Positions 26,323 through 35,969 of a stretch of 64,000 nucleotides of DNA are shown here, piece after piece. The first letter of the stretch is position 1. The number at the start of each line of letters is the position of its first letter. The position numbers were made by a program, and so were the translations under genes. Under the pieces are notes generated by a model. It was not told where the DNA came from, made no database searches, and was given only the letters and a program-made list of their open reading frames with translations. The DNA comes from Streptomyces coacervatus (GTDB lineage: Bacteria > Actinomycetota > Actinomycetes > Streptomycetales > Streptomycetaceae), in contig NZ_JARHTP010000019.1 in NCBI RefSeq assembly GCF_029223485.1, forward strand, positions 62,001 to 126,000, written 5' to 3'.

Positions 26323-27207
26323 ATGGCTGAAGCCAAGCTTAGTGCTGCCTCCCTGCCCGCGCACGCGCTCCCCCACCCCCTGGCCAATCCCGGCTACGGC
26401 AAGCGCTCCGCGCCCGACCAACTCCCCCGCACCGCCCACGACTTCGCCCACCTCTCACCCCGCGAAGCCTCCATCGCCGCGTACATCGACCGCCTCCCCG
26501 ACGGCGCCGACATCTCCGTAAAGACGCTGGCCAAGACGCTGCCGTACGGACAGTGCGCGCTCCGCACCGCCCTCAACAACCTGCAACGCGCAGGGCACTT
26601 ACGCCGAGGCCGCGAACATCTCGCCGACTCGGGCAGCCAGCGCTGGATCACCCGAACGTGGTTCACCCGCACCGCACGCGACGACAACTGGTGGGCGACC
26701 TTCACCCGAGGCGACGTACCGAAGGAACCCCCGCAACCGGCCCGCCCCCCCCCCACCCGCTCCCGCGCCCACATCCTCCTCGCCGCCCTCGGCCGTACGG
26801 CCCCCGTCCTGACGCTCTCCCAGGCCGACTGCGCGGCGCTCGCCCCTCTGGTGACGGAGTGGTTCGCCCGAGGGGCCACCGACGCGGCCGTACTCCACGC
26901 CCTGACCAGCGGCCTGCCCACCCCGGTCCACCACCCGGCCGCCCTCGTCCGCACCCGCCTGACCGGCAAACTCCCGCCCGAACCCGTACGAGAGCCATAC
27001 CGCCCGCCCCTCCGCGTCCTGGAGTGCGCGAAGTGCGGCGCCCCGGGACGCCCGGAGGCCCTGCCGGGCGGCATCTGCGGCGCATGCCGAGGCGAACGCG
27101 CCCCCAGTGGCCACCACACGCCTCTTCCGGCCTCCGCAGTCCACACCCGCGCGGCAGCAATCCGTGCCGCAATGGATCAACGACGACACGAAGGGACACC
27201 CGCATGA
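26323..27207 (+). CDS. HTH protein with C-terminal zinc ribbon
   Basis: A 294-residue protein. About residues 35-110 form a winged-helix (LSPREASIAAYIDRLPDGADISV, then LRTALNNLQRAGHLRRGRE). A proline-rich middle and a second helical region (LSQADCAALAPLVTEWFARGAT, about 165-205) follow, then a zinc ribbon CAKCGAP...CGACRGE at about 234-256. The type is frequent in Streptomyces accessory DNA and unnamed as far as I know. ATG 26323 is preferred over TTG 26293. The structured leader just upstream suggests post-transcriptional control. Confidence 0.8.
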   Translation: MAEAKLSAASLPAHALPHPLANPGYGKRSAPDQLPRTAHDFAHLSPREASIAAYIDRLPDGADISVKTLAKTLPYGQCALRTALNNLQRAGHLRRGREHLADSGSQRWITRTWFTRTARDDNWWATFTRGDVPKEPPQPARPPPTRSRAHILLAALGRTAPVLTLSQADCAALAPLVTEWFARGATDAAVLHALTSGLPTPVHHPAALVRTRLTGKLPPEPVREPYRPPLRVLECAKCGAPGRPEALPGGICGACRGERAPSGHHTPLPASAVHTRAAAIRAAMDQRRHEGTPA

Positions 27208-27266
27208 CAGCTCCGACGGTCCGACGTCACCACTCCGGGGCACGATGGAGGAGAGGAGGCGATTCC

Positions 27267-27938
27267 ATGACCCCCAGCACCGCCGAACGCCCGCAGATGC
27301 CCATCGAGGACTTCGAGGACCTGGTCGCCGTGGCCCCGGCGCACGTACGGCTCGAATTCGTCGACGGCCGGATCCGTACGAAGGACCCCCTCAGCGTCGA
27401 GGACTTCGAGGAACTGGAGCGCCGGGCACCGGAGACTGTCCGGCTTGAGTACATCAACGGAAAACTAGAGGTCAAGGCAATGCCGGACGGCAACCACCGC
27501 TCGATCTACATGTGGCTGCTGCGCCAGTTCCTTCTTCAGCGCCCCGACCTCGATCTCACACCCGAGTCCGGTGTCAAGGCCGAGGCCTACCGCAAGGGAC
27601 GTGCCCGTACCGACGCAGCGCTCGTGTTCGTGGACCACTTTGTGGGACACGGCGAGTGGTCCGACACCGACGGCATTCTCATGGCTCTTGAGATCACCTC
27701 CCACGACCGCGACACCAACCAGCGCGACCGCATCGACAAGCCCGTCGGCTACGCCGAAGCCGACATCCCCGTCTACCTCCTCATCGACCGCGACAACAAC
27801 ACGATCGCCGTCTACAGCGAGCCGAAGGACGGCCGCTACCAGCAGACCCCGTCCTACCCCTGGGGAGCCGTCATCGACATCCCCTCCCCCGTGAACATCA
27901 CCCTGAATACCGAAAAGCTCAAGGACTACGCAGACTGA
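27267..27938 (+). CDS. Uma2-family (PD-(D/E)XK-like) protein with N-terminal duplication
   Basis: A 223-residue Uma2/DUF820 protein, a family with a restriction-endonuclease-like fold of unclear role. Catalytic-type residues appear in GRARTDAALVFVD (Asp) and ILMALEITSHDRDTNQRDR (Glu-x-Thr plus the following Lys in DKPVGYAEA). The N-terminus is duplicated: IEDFEDL...VRLEFVDGRI is echoed by VEDFEEL...VRLEYINGKL 38 residues later. GGAGGAGAGGAGG lies 8 bp before ATG 27267. It follows the HTH/zinc-ribbon gene by 59 bp. Confidence 0.88.
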   Translation: MTPSTAERPQMPIEDFEDLVAVAPAHVRLEFVDGRIRTKDPLSVEDFEELERRAPETVRLEYINGKLEVKAMPDGNHRSIYMWLLRQFLLQRPDLDLTPESGVKAEAYRKGRARTDAALVFVDHFVGHGEWSDTDGILMALEITSHDRDTNQRDRIDKPVGYAEADIPVYLLIDRDNNTIAVYSEPKDGRYQQTPSYPWGAVIDIPSPVNITLNTEKLKDYAD

Positions 27939-27943
27939 CACCC

Positions 27944-28513
27944 ATGAACCACGCCCAGCTAACCGCCCTCGGCCGCGCCCTCCGCCTCCTCGGCGAGCAC
28001 GGCGAAGTGCTCACGCCCGACACCCCGGACGCCAAGCTCCACGAGGTCAAGGCCGACCTCCGTCGCGCCCTGGACCTCTTGGCCGAGAGCGTCACGGGCG
28101 CCGTGCCCACCACCCGCTGCCCCGAGCACCCGAACGGCCCGGTCGACGAGAACGCCCAGGACCTCTGCCTGCTCTGCGAGACCAGGCGCCGTGCGGCCCG
28201 CCGCGCCGAGTACAACGGCGGCCCCGTGCCCTCGCACCCCACCGAGACCGCCCCCTCCCGCTACGGCGTCAGCGCCGACCGCCCGCAGCCCCAGCAGCGC
28301 TGGCTCCCTGAAGCGTGGAACGGCCAGGCGTGGCAGCTGTGCGGCACCCCGCGCCGGGACCGGCGCGAGGCCGAGCTGTACCTCGCCGCGCAGCGCCGCG
28401 GCCCTCGTCCGGCCATGGCGTACCGCCTGGTGCACGAGTTCACCGACTATGAGGTGCTGCGCGTCTGGGGCACCCCGGTGAAGGTCGACATCGAGCCGCT
28501 CGGCAATCTGTAG
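27944..28513 (+). CDS. Hypothetical CxxC protein
   Basis: A 189-residue soluble protein starting 5 bp after the Uma2 stop, so it is probably translated from the same message. The first 50 residues are helical (LTALGRALRLLGEHGEVL). A C-P-E-H...C-L-L-C arrangement at about 59-79 could bind zinc. The C-terminal 60 residues look like an alpha/beta domain (WNGQAWQLCGTPRRDRREAELYL, then YRLVHEFTDYEVLRVWGTPV). I do not recognise the family. It closes the 25-28.5 kb accessory block. Confidence 0.75.
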   Translation: MNHAQLTALGRALRLLGEHGEVLTPDTPDAKLHEVKADLRRALDLLAESVTGAVPTTRCPEHPNGPVDENAQDLCLLCETRRRAARRAEYNGGPVPSHPTETAPSRYGVSADRPQPQQRWLPEAWNGQAWQLCGTPRRDRREAELYLAAQRRGPRPAMAYRLVHEFTDYEVLRVWGTPVKVDIEPLGNL

Positions 28514-28517
28514 CCCG

Positions 28518-30062
28518 CTACTTCAGCAATGGCAGCTCACCGAACTCGTACCCCTCCCACAGCCGCCGCGACGCCTCCTCCGGATACCGCCTGACCTCCG
28601 GCTTCACATCCAGCACCTGGACGAGGCGCTGAGCATCCCCGTACGCCGGCCAGCCCGGCTCCCCCGTCCGCGCGAACGCGGTCCACGACGCCCGGAAGCG
28701 GGCCGACAGCTCCTCCGCCTCCGGCGGCACCCCGCTCTCCGCGAACAGCAGGTTCCCGAGATCCGCCTCGAACGTGCCGAACACCAACGGAATGTCCAGC
28801 CCGTGGCATGCACCGAGGACACCACCGGCCCCCGGAGCCGGCCAGGTCAGCTCGTAGACGTGAGCGCGCCCACCACCCGCAATCTGCGCCTCGGCCAGGT
28901 GCAGCGAAGGCATGTTGAACAGCCAGTCCGTCTGGACGCGTTCGAACAGCTCGCCCGGCGTCGCGTCCGGGAAGGCCTGCCGATACGACCGCTCCCCGTC
29001 CGGCCCCGGCGCGAACGTCCGCAACGCCCAGGCCGCCTGCTCCTCCCCTATCTTGCCCAGCAGCCCGCCGAGGACGAGGAACAGCCGGAACTCATCCCTG
29101 TTGTGACCGACGAGCAGCTCCACGTCCGTGCCCGCACCCGCCGCCAGCGCCTCCCAGGGAGTGCACGGCAACACCTCCCCGTCGACCACCGGCGAGAAGG
29201 GCGTGGCCGTCGGAGCCACCTGCCCCCACCGGTCCGCGTACGAGCGCATGTTGGCGCTCAACGCCTCGCCGGCCGAGGTCAGTTGACGAGGATCGACGGT
29301 GGCGAGATCAGCGACCGTCGGCCGCAGCCCCGCCTCCCCCGCGATGGCGGACGCGATGTCGCGAGCCAACTCGTCGGAGAAGTAGGTCCCCGGCACGCTC
29401 TGCGCGATCGCCCTCCCGAACAACCCGCGCGCACTCGGCATGGCCAGCAACGCCGCCACCGACCCGGCACCGGCGGACTCACCGAACACGGTCACCTGCC
29501 CGGGATCACCCCCGAATGCCGCGATGTTGTCCCGCACCCACTCCAGCGCGGCCACCTGATCGAGCAGCCCTCGATTGGCAGGTGCACCCTCGATGAGCGC
29601 GAACCCCTCGATCCCCACCCGATAGTTGAGCGTCACGACGACCAAGTCCCCGTCGCGGGCGATGTGTTGGGCGTCGTAGCCGGGGCTGCCGGAGTGACCG
29701 AGCTTGTAGGCCCCGCCGTAGATCCACACCATCACCGGCCGACGAGCGGCCGGATCCGCCTCCGGCGTCCAGACGTTGACGGTCAGCCAGTCGTCGCCCT
29801 CGGGGGCGTCCAGTACGACCTTACGGCCCTGGATGCCGGACTCCTGCGGGGGCGGCGGCCCGAAGGCGTACGCCTCCCGGGTCCCCTCCCAGGCGCGCAC
29901 GGGACGCGGCGCCCCGAACCGGGCCTCCCCGACGGGCGGTTCGGCGAACGGGATACCGCGGAAGACCGTCAGTCCGTCCTCCCGCCGCCCGCGCACCGCA
30001 CCGGCGGCGGTGCGCACGACAAGCCCCTCGGCTGCCGAATCCCGAACCTCGGTTGTCGTCAT
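28518..30062 (-). CDS. Type-B carboxylesterase
   Basis: A 514-residue alpha/beta hydrolase of the carboxylesterase type B (para-nitrobenzyl esterase) family. The oxyanion region is VMVWIYGGAYKLG, the nucleophile elbow VFGESAGAGSVAALL (Ser about 195), the acid lies in the HNRDEFRLFL region and the catalytic His in CHGLDIPLVFG (about 418). No signal peptide, so it is cytoplasmic. It is the last gene of a three-gene operon with a phosphoesterase (2-bp gap) and a GNAT. It hydrolyses carboxylic esters; the physiological substrate is unknown. Confidence 0.93.
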   Translation of the reverse strand: MTTTEVRDSAAEGLVVRTAAGAVRGRREDGLTVFRGIPFAEPPVGEARFGAPRPVRAWEGTREAYAFGPPPPQESGIQGRKVVLDAPEGDDWLTVNVWTPEADPAARRPVMVWIYGGAYKLGHSGSPGYDAQHIARDGDLVVVTLNYRVGIEGFALIEGAPANRGLLDQVAALEWVRDNIAAFGGDPGQVTVFGESAGAGSVAALLAMPSARGLFGRAIAQSVPGTYFSDELARDIASAIAGEAGLRPTVADLATVDPRQLTSAGEALSANMRSYADRWGQVAPTATPFSPVVDGEVLPCTPWEALAAGAGTDVELLVGHNRDEFRLFLVLGGLLGKIGEEQAAWALRTFAPGPDGERSYRQAFPDATPGELFERVQTDWLFNMPSLHLAEAQIAGGGRAHVYELTWPAPGAGGVLGACHGLDIPLVFGTFEADLGNLLFAESGVPPEAEELSARFRASWTAFARTGEPGWPAYGDAQRLVQVLDVKPEVRRYPEEASRRLWEGYEFGELPLLK

Positions 30063-30064
30063 CC

Positions 30065-30943
30065 TCAGCCCAGCCTCTCGATCAGGTCCCGCGTCCGCTC
30101 CTCGTCGAGCTCGTACACCGTCTCGTGGGCGCGCGGATCGCGGGCATGGAAGGTATGGAACATCGGCCCGGTCGAGCCTGTGGACCCGTCACCCAGCTCC
30201 ACAAGCGAGGCGGACGCCCCGCGCACCGCGCGCTCGGTCCCGGGGGCGGTGGTCAGGTCGATGCGGTTGACGATGCCCGGCGTGACCCACACCGGCACCG
30301 ACTCCAGCAGCCCGAAGAGCTGGAGGTGATAGTGCCCGGTGAGGACGACCCGCACATCACTCCCCCGGACCGCCTCCGCCAGCTCGCCCGGATTGCGCAG
30401 CCCGAAGACCGGCTGGGTCGCCGAGATGTCCAGGGCGATGGGTGGGTGGTGGAAGGCGAGAACGGTTCCCAGCTCCGCCGGGACGCTCAACACACCACGC
30501 AGCCAATCCAGTTGGACGGTCCCCAGATGCCCGTACACCTCCCCCGGCACCAGCGAGTCCAGCGTCACGAACCTCCACCCGCCGACCGCGCTCACCGCAC
30601 AGCGCTCGGCGCCGGCGGTGTGCGCAAGGTCGCTGCCGTCGACGGCGAGATGCCCGCTGCCGAGCACCTTGGCGAAGGCCTCACGCTCGTCGTGGTTGCC
30701 GGTGGTGTAGAAGACGGGCGCGCCCATCCGTCCCGCGAACTCGCCGATCAGCCCTCGCACGGTGGTGTACGCCTCCACCGCCCCGTCGTCGGCGAGGTCC
30801 CCGGTGACGACGATCGCGTCCACGCCCCGCTGGTGGCGCAGTTCGTCGAGCATCAGCCGGAGCGAGTCGGTCGCGTTGACGCCGTGCTTGTTGGGGGCGT
30901 CGGTGCGCTCTATGTGGGTGTCTGACAGATGCAGGATCCGCAT
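30065..30943 (-). CDS. Calcineurin-like metallophosphoesterase
   Basis: A 292-residue protein with all metal-site blocks: LHLSDTHIE (D-x-H), VTGDLADDG (GD), TGNHDE (GNHD), LAFHHPP and LTGHYHLQLF. This is the arrangement of CpdA-like cyclic-nucleotide phosphodiesterases, although the substrate is not proven by sequence. It is soluble. It lies 2 bp before the esterase and 1 bp after the GNAT gene, so the three are one transcription unit. Confidence 0.92.
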   Translation of the reverse strand: MRILHLSDTHIERTDAPNKHGVNATDSLRLMLDELRHQRGVDAIVVTGDLADDGAVEAYTTVRGLIGEFAGRMGAPVFYTTGNHDEREAFAKVLGSGHLAVDGSDLAHTAGAERCAVSAVGGWRFVTLDSLVPGEVYGHLGTVQLDWLRGVLSVPAELGTVLAFHHPPIALDISATQPVFGLRNPGELAEAVRGSDVRVVLTGHYHLQLFGLLESVPVWVTPGIVNRIDLTTAPGTERAVRGASASLVELGDGSTGSTGPMFHTFHARDPRAHETVYELDEERTRDLIERLG

Positions 30944-30944
30944 G

Positions 30945-31547
30945 TCACGAAACGCTAGCCGCCCGCCACATCGTCGTCACCACCTGGCCCGTGGGGAGGA
31001 CGATCTCGTCGCGGACGCCGAAGCCCACACTCTCGTACCGCTTGAGGTTGGCGGGGTTGGTCGACTCCAGATAGGCCGGAGCACCAACCTCATCGATACG
31101 GGCGAGACTCTCGGCCAGCAGCCCCATGCCCAGCCCCTTGCCGCGGTGGTCGGCGTGCGTGCCGAGGATGGTGAGGTAGAAGAAGGGCTCGGCGGGGTGG
31201 GCCGCCTCGAACCGATCTCCAACCGCCATGATCGCCCGAGCCGTGTCAGCGCTGGAGACCCGCGCCAACTGCCCCTCCAGCCCGTCCGCTTCCTCCGGCA
31301 TCAGCTCGACGCCCTCCGGCGGAATCCAGATCGCGGCGGCCTCGGCGTCGGGCGTCACGAGCGACCAGGGATATCGCAGGGCGGAGGTGACGTAGACCCG
31401 CCACATGACGGCAGCCTGCGCGGCCCGCCGCTGCGAGTCCGGGAAGGCGGGCCCCCACACCGGGTCGTGGAAAAAGGCGCTGGTGAAGGTGGAGACGATG
31501 GCGTCGATGTCGGCAGCGGTGGCGGTGCGGGCGGAACCGTTCGTCAT
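30945..31547 (-). CDS. GNAT acetyltransferase
   Basis: A 200-residue acetyltransferase. The core is FYLTILGTHADHRGKGLGMGLL (about 122-143), with the acetyl-CoA loop HRGKGLGM, followed by YLESTNPANLKRYESVGFG. The N-terminal half resembles families acting on small amines or antibiotics. First gene of the esterase operon. ATG 31547 is chosen, with GGTGGGC just upstream; ATG 31556 is an alternative. Confidence 0.9.
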   Translation of the reverse strand: MTNGSARTATAADIDAIVSTFTSAFFHDPVWGPAFPDSQRRAAQAAVMWRVYVTSALRYPWSLVTPDAEAAAIWIPPEGVELMPEEADGLEGQLARVSSADTARAIMAVGDRFEAAHPAEPFFYLTILGTHADHRGKGLGMGLLAESLARIDEVGAPAYLESTNPANLKRYESVGFGVRDEIVLPTGQVVTTMWRAASVS

Positions 31548-31559
31548 GCCCACCATTCT

Positions 31560-31627
31560 CAGCCCGTCCGGCGTTTGAGGACGAGACCCTTGGGCCGATG
31601 GGGGCTCTGGGGGCGAAGCTCCCAGGG
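31560..31627. repeat. Interspersed repeat family B (diverged)
   Basis: AGCCCGTCCGGCGTTTGAGG is followed by a degenerate version of the hairpin half (GGGGGCGAAGCTCCC). It lies between the GNAT and Old Yellow Enzyme genes, where it could terminate the latter. Confidence 0.75.
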
Positions 31628-31666
31628 CCGCGCACCCCCACCGACCCGCACCGCTCAAACAAACGG

Positions 31667-32791
31667 TCAGCTCAGGGACTGAAGCGCCGCCGCATCGTAG
31701 GGCGCCAGCTCCGAGAGCCGGTCGGAGAGAACCTTCGCCGCCCACTCAGGATCCTGCAGCAGCGCCCGCCCGACCGCGACCATGTCGAACTCCTCGGCCT
31801 CCAGCCGGTCGAGCAGGTTGTCGATGCCCTTGACCGGCGCCCCTTCACCCTGGAATCCCTTGAGGAAGTCACCGTCGAGGCCCACCGAGCCGACGGTGAT
31901 GACCGGCTTGCCGGTGATCTTCTTCGTCCAGCCGGCGAGGTTGAGGTCGGAGCCGTCGAACTCGGGCAGCCAGTACCGCCGCGTGGACGCATGGAACGCG
32001 TCGACGCCCGCGGCGGCCAGCGGCGTGAGGATCGCCTCCAGCTCCTCGGGGGTCTCGGCGAGCCGCGCCTTGTAGTCCTGCTGCTTCCACTGCGAGTAAC
32101 GGAAGATGATCGGGAAGTCGGGGGACACCGCCGCACGGACCGCCGCGACGATCTCCGCCGCGAACGTGGCGCGGGCGACGGCGTCACCGCCGTATGCGTC
32201 CGTACGACGGTTCGTGCCCGCCCAGAAGAACTGGTCGAGGAGGTAGCCGTGGGCGCCGTGCAGCTCCACACCGTCGAAGCCGATGCGCTCGGCGGCGGCA
32301 GCGGCCTCGGCGAACGCGCCCACGACGTCGTCCACGTCCTGCTGGGTCATGGCCTTGCCCGTCGGCTCGACGCCCGCGTTCACCAGGCCGGAGGGGCCGA
32401 CGGCGGGGGCGTCGGCGTACGGCGCCTGCCCCTGCTCACGCACCATGCCGATGTGCCACAGCTGCGGGACGATCGTGCCGCCGGCCGCGTGCACGTCCTC
32501 GGCGACCTTGGCCCAGCCCGCGAGCTGCTCCTCACCGTGGAAGCGCGGTACGCGGTCGCTGTTGCCGGCCGAGTCGTGACCGACGTACGTCCCCTCGGTG
32601 ACGATCAGCCCGACACCGGCGGCGGCACGGCGCGCGTAGTAGGAGCGCACGTCCTCACCGGGGACGCCGCCCGGGGAGAACATGCGGGTCATCGGCGCCA
32701 TCACGATCCGGTTCGGGACGGTGAGGCCGCCGAGCGCGATCGGGCGGGACAGGATCTGGGCCGCGCGGGAGGCGGGCGTGGTGACGGTCAC
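31667..32791 (-). CDS. NADH:flavin oxidoreductase (Old Yellow Enzyme family)
   Basis: A 374-residue FMN-dependent ene-reductase. Seen: RIVMAPMTRMFSPGGVP near the start, LIVTEGTYVG, QLWHIGMV (FMN and substrate site His), FDGVELHGAHGYLLDQFF and MVAVGRALLQDPEW. Family members reduce activated alkenes, quinones or nitro compounds with NAD(P)H. GTG 32791 follows GAGGAG at about eight bases. It is monocistronic, with a short palindrome (32823-32832) upstream suggesting local control. Confidence 0.94.
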   Translation of the reverse strand: MTVTTPASRAAQILSRPIALGGLTVPNRIVMAPMTRMFSPGGVPGEDVRSYYARRAAAGVGLIVTEGTYVGHDSAGNSDRVPRFHGEEQLAGWAKVAEDVHAAGGTIVPQLWHIGMVREQGQAPYADAPAVGPSGLVNAGVEPTGKAMTQQDVDDVVGAFAEAAAAAERIGFDGVELHGAHGYLLDQFFWAGTNRRTDAYGGDAVARATFAAEIVAAVRAAVSPDFPIIFRYSQWKQQDYKARLAETPEELEAILTPLAAAGVDAFHASTRRYWLPEFDGSDLNLAGWTKKITGKPVITVGSVGLDGDFLKGFQGEGAPVKGIDNLLDRLEAEEFDMVAVGRALLQDPEWAAKVLSDRLSELAPYDAAALQSLS

Positions 32792-32822
32792 GTGAGGGAC
32801 TCCTCGTAAAGGGGCAGTGTTA

Positions 32823-32832
32823 ACCGACTGGT
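32823..32832. promoter_or_regulatory. Short palindrome upstream of the Old Yellow Enzyme gene
   Basis: ACCGACTGGT is close to a TetR-type half-pair, about 32 bp before the start codon. Ene-reductase genes are often under quinone- or aldehyde-sensing repressors. No regulator gene is adjacent, so this is weak. Confidence 0.3.
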
Positions 32833-32937
32833 ATGTGCACGCGCATTGTTGCACTGCCTTAAGCAACCGCCTATGTGCTGCCCCACATTCCGGCCCGCAC
32901 GAACTGCTTACGTGACCCAGGACACGCCCGAACACGC

Positions 32938-32981
32938 CCGAGGGCGGCACCCCCTGTCGGAACAGGGAGTGCCGCCCTCGG
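32938..32981 (-). terminator. Terminator downstream of groEL
   Basis: CCGAGGGCGGCAC (32938-32950) pairs perfectly with GTGCCGCCCTCGG (32969-32981). The inner CCCTGT/ACAGGG extends the stem around a CGGA tetraloop. It lies 31 bp beyond the groEL stop. Confidence 0.85.
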
Positions 32982-33011
32982 CAAAGACGTCGATCAACCG
33001 GAACCGGTCGA

Positions 33012-34634
<1,623 letters not shown>

Positions 34635-34761
34635 GTGAAGTGGTCCCTCCAGGACTGGGGGTGATTCCTTCGGACCGCGCCCGCGCCCGCGACGGACGGC
34701 TCGCATGCCTTGCAGGTTCCTTCCCCACCCGGCCTGCGGGCCTCACCGACCCGGTCCTTCG

Positions 34762-34788
34762 TTGTCACTCTCACCTTCAGAGTGCTAA
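34762..34788 (-). promoter_or_regulatory. CIRCE element 1 (proximal)
   Basis: TTGTCACTC-N9-GAGTGCTAA, the HrcA operator pattern with two mismatches in the left arm. It is 128 bp upstream of the groEL start codon. HrcA binds such 9-N9-9 repeats and releases them under heat stress. Confidence 0.85.
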
Positions 34789-34797
34789 CGCCAATGA

Positions 34798-34824
34798 TTA
34801 GCACTCGCCCCCTTCGAGTGCAAG
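34798..34824 (-). promoter_or_regulatory. CIRCE element 2 (distal)
   Basis: TTAGCACTC-N9-GAGTGCAAG, with a perfect left arm and a right arm with two mismatches. It is separated from element 1 by exactly 9 bp, so the middle two arms also form an everted GAGTGCTAA-N9-TTAGCACTC pair. Confidence 0.9.
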
Positions 34825-34872
34825 CGCCTCTCGGGGGCTGGGCCCGCCCCCCTGACCCCGCCCCGGACATGC

Positions 34873-34907
34873 CGAAGGGCCCGTACCCAGGAGGTACGGG
34901 CCCTTCG
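34873..34907 (-). terminator. Terminator of the cold-shock gene
   Basis: CGAAGGGCCCGTACC and GGTACGGGCCCTTCG form a perfect 15-bp stem with a 5-base loop, 45 bp after the stop codon of the cold-shock gene. It insulates the gene from the groEL promoter region. Confidence 0.9.
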
Positions 34908-34951
34908 ATCAAGAACAGAAGAACGTCGCTGCAGTTGACCCGGCGCGTGCT

Positions 34952-35158
34952 TCAGCTGGTCGCCAGTCGGACCATGTCCGCCTGCGGCCCCTTCTGGCCC
35001 TGCGAGATCTCGAAATCGACCCGCTGACCCTCTTCCAGGGTGCGGTAGCCGTCCATCTGAATCGCACTGTAGTGGACGAAAACATCCGCACCACCGTCGA
35101 CCGCGATGAAGCCGTACCCCTTCTCCGCGTTGAACCACTTGACGGTGCCCTGAGCCAT
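34952..35158 (-). CDS. CspA-family cold-shock protein
   Basis: A 68-residue single-domain cold-shock protein: AQGTVKWFNAEKGYGFIAV carries RNP1 (KGYGFI), and DVFVHYSAI is RNP2. It binds RNA or single-stranded DNA as an RNA chaperone. ATG 35158 has GGGGAG seven bases upstream. The long AT-rich region before it (about 450 bp) is compatible with the long structured leader common in cspA genes. A strong terminator follows. Confidence 0.97.
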   Translation of the reverse strand: MAQGTVKWFNAEKGYGFIAVDGGADVFVHYSAIQMDGYRTLEEGQRVDFEISQGQKGPQADMVRLATS

Positions 35159-35610
35159 GCCTAACTCCCCTATTACTGGCCCTTGCACAGATCCACACTT
35201 CGCGGATCCGGGTCAGACCTCACCCCCCACGGTTGGGGGCGTGCGCCGGAACGCGTCGACCGCGGCTGAATGTATCTGTCCAACTGCCGTCTGCAACAGG
35301 TCAATCGGACGAGAATTCCGGGCACGACCGGTCGGGAATTTACTAAGAATTCGCCCGAATTCAGGGCAAGTCGGGCCCCATAAAAGGAGCATAAGACGCA
35401 AAAAACCTGCACACTTTGGCTACTTCTCGCTGCCCGAGAAGCAAGAACTCATATGCATGCGGCAAGCGGAGTCGAGCAGGTTCCCCAACTGTACCGTGCT
35501 CAACCATGCAGAATTGCCCCCTCCGCTTCTCTCACGGAGGGGGCAATTCGGTGAACTCTTGGTAATCGGCGTTACCGTCGGTAATAATCGGGGCGTCCGA
35601 CCTGTTCCGG
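35159..35610. other. AT-rich intergenic region with palindrome and hairpin
   Basis: About 450 bp without a convincing gene, between cspA and the MoaD-like gene (both on the minus strand). It holds GAATTC-GCCC-GAATTC (35347-35362), a CTTCTCG/CGAGAAG hairpin (35423-35441), and locally low GC around 35330-35430. A -35/-10-like TTGCCC-N18-TAGTAA on the minus strand overlaps the palindrome. The cspA promoter and leader must lie here. Confidence 0.5.
35511..35549 (-). terminator. Terminator of the thrC-moaD unit
   Basis: GAATTGCCCCCTCCG and CGGAGGGGGCAATTC form a perfect 15-bp stem with a 9-base loop, beginning 62 bp after the MoaD-like stop. Confidence 0.88.
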
Positions 35611-35886
35611 TCAGCCTCCGGCAACGGCCGGGATGATCGAGACACCCGCACCGTCCGGAGTCGCCGTCTCCAGCCCCTGCTCGAACCGCACGTCGTCGTC
35701 GTTCACGTACACATTGACGAACCGACGCAGCTTGCCCTGGTCGTCGAGAACCCGGGCAGCGATCCCGTTGTGGTTCTTCTCCAGGTCGGCGATGACTTCG
35801 GCGAGGGTCGCACCTTCGGCGACGACCTCGGCCTGCCCGCCGGTGTAGGTGCGCAGGATGGTAGGGATACGAACGTTGACGCTCAC
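35611..35886 (-). CDS. MoaD/ThiS-family sulfur carrier
   Basis: A 91-residue ubiquitin-fold protein beginning SVNVRIPTILRTYTGG and ending IPAVAGG. The terminal Gly-Gly is the site of adenylation and thiocarboxylation in sulfur carriers. Position after thrC and the length suggest the CysO-type carrier known in actinobacterial cysteine synthesis, though the CysM partner and JAMM protease are not here. It is probably cotranscribed with thrC across an 83-bp gap that contains repeat family A. Confidence 0.9.
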   Translation of the reverse strand: MSVNVRIPTILRTYTGGQAEVVAEGATLAEVIADLEKNHNGIAARVLDDQGKLRRFVNVYVNDDDVRFEQGLETATPDGAGVSIIPAVAGG

Positions 35887-35909
35887 GATGAAACCTCCGG
35901 TCAGGTGTG

Positions 35910-35969
35910 GCTTTTAAGGGGCGCGGGGAACTGCGCGACCAGCCCCCACCGCCCCGCAGACAAAAACGA
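35910..35969. repeat. Interspersed repeat family A
   Basis: CTTTTAAGGGGCGCGGGGAA to CCCCGCAGAC, filling almost the whole thrC-to-MoaD gap. The orientation is opposite to the copies at 8055 and 23013. Confidence 0.8.
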
